A DNA stretch of 24,531 nucleotides from Accumulibacter sp031732795. GTDB lineage: Bacteria > Pseudomonadota > Gammaproteobacteria > Burkholderiales > Rhodocyclaceae. Location: NCBI GenBank assembly GCA_031732795.1, contig JAVMKC010000057.1:1-24531 (forward strand), given 5' to 3'. The translations under genes and the position numbers were made by a program. How positions within the stretch are numbered: position 1 is the first letter of the stretch; every line of letters starts with the position of its first letter. Positions 24,071 through 24,531 of this stretch are shown here, one piece after another. The notes under the pieces are model-generated. The model was not told where the DNA came from. It worked only from the letters and a program-made list of their open reading frames with translations, and ran no database searches.

Positions 24071-24531
24071 CTACAGCCGGCCCATGCCACGCTCGTTGAC
24101 CGAAATCAACCTCTTGACTGGCACCCGACAAGCCTGTGCTCCATTGCCCCGAATCTCGCGATGACGGACACCCGCGTGACCACCGGTCCGGGTCGTTCGA
24201 TCCCCCCGGATGCGCTGTTGGCGCAGACGGTTTTCTTTCTTCTTGGCTCCGCCACGGCGGTTGAACCCGGCCGGCCCCTTCACCCACGCCTCTTCCGTCG
24301 CCAACAGGCTCCTGAACGCCTCCCGCTGCGGATCGCGGGTCAATAGCGCATCGACCTTGGCCCAACCCTCCCATCCGCTGTCCGCCAGCATCTCGCGACT
24401 GGCGGCGTTGAAATCGATCCGATCACCGAAGCCTTCGAGCGGGTTGGCGGCGAGGCGGCGGTCGAGTTCGGCGTTAAGCGCGCTGAAGTCGAGGCGGATG
24501 CCGTGTTCGTCGATTTGCAGGTTGATGGTCT
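24071..24531 (-). CDS. C-terminal part of an unidentified protein, cut by the window edge
   Basis: The minus strand is open from the right edge for 152 codons to a TAG at 24071. The first 90 or so residues look like a folded, soluble protein: IDEHGIRLDFSALNAELDRR, then GFGDRIDFNAASREML and WAKVDALLTRDPQREAF. After GFNRRGG the sequence turns very basic and irregular (KKKENRLRQQRIRGDRTTR). This could be a natural disordered tail or a frameshift or insertion that replaced the original end. I do not recognise the family. No cysteine/histidine metal site or membrane segment is visible. Confidence 0.55.
   Translation of the reverse strand, partial: TINLQIDEHGIRLDFSALNAELDRRLAANPLEGFGDRIDFNAASREMLADSGWEGWAKVDALLTRDPQREAFRSLLATEEAWVKGPAGFNRRGGAKKKENRLRQQRIRGDRTTRTGGHAGVRHREIRGNGAQACRVPVKRLISVNERGMGRL

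Overview
The window is a GC-rich chromosomal segment of a Gram-negative bacterium, most likely a betaproteobacterium of the Rhodocyclaceae type. The evidence is the gene order glyA-nrdR-ribD, the yibN/grxC/secB/gpsA block, SecB and EnvC themselves, a FinR/fpr pair and a PEP-CTERM protein. Most of it is ordinary core genome. The accessory-looking DNA is the stretch after katA, from about 22.36 kb to the right edge. The lineage is inferred from gene content; no marker gene here settles it.

Layout: (1) 1-1.55 kb: 3' end of tRNA-Leu(CAG), its terminator, and a phosphofructokinase. (2) 1.65-6.06 kb, minus strand: an ABC ATPase, an FtsX-type permease and a secreted AttH/CrtC-like protein, forming a LolCDE-like envelope export operon. 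(3) 6.4-9.26 kb, plus strand: overlapping glyA, nrdR and ribD. (4) 9.25-13.4 kb, minus strand: envC-like, ctp protease, a hypothetical gene and a MoeB/ThiF-type E1 enzyme. (5) 13.46-16.6 kb, plus strand: an ArsR-family regulator, then rhodanese, glutaredoxin, secB, an SH3-domain protein and gpsA. (6) 16.67-18.5 kb: a FinR-like LysR regulator divergent from ferredoxin-NADP reductase. (7) 18.6-20.26 kb: ettA. (8) 20.64-22.36 kb: catalase behind a long structured leader with a 30-codon ORF. (9) 22.36-24.53 kb: decayed DNA, an intact PEP-CTERM gene with a sigma-54-like promoter, an orphan PEP-CTERM tail on the other strand, a mobile-element-like motif, and the C-terminal part of an unidentified gene.

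Several genes fit sulfur and redox stress handling. The ArsR-type regulator has two cysteines spaced exactly as in the persulfide sensors SqrR and BigR. Its perfect 9-bp operator carries a TATAAT hexamer in each arm, pointing in opposite directions, so one protein could control both the rhodanese/glutaredoxin side and the envC-ctp-moeB side. The FinR/fpr pair and the catalase add superoxide and peroxide defence. The most notable non-coding signals are that operator, the katA leader and the sigma-54-like site before the PEP-CTERM gene. I found no CRISPR array, no rRNA and no complete insertion sequence.
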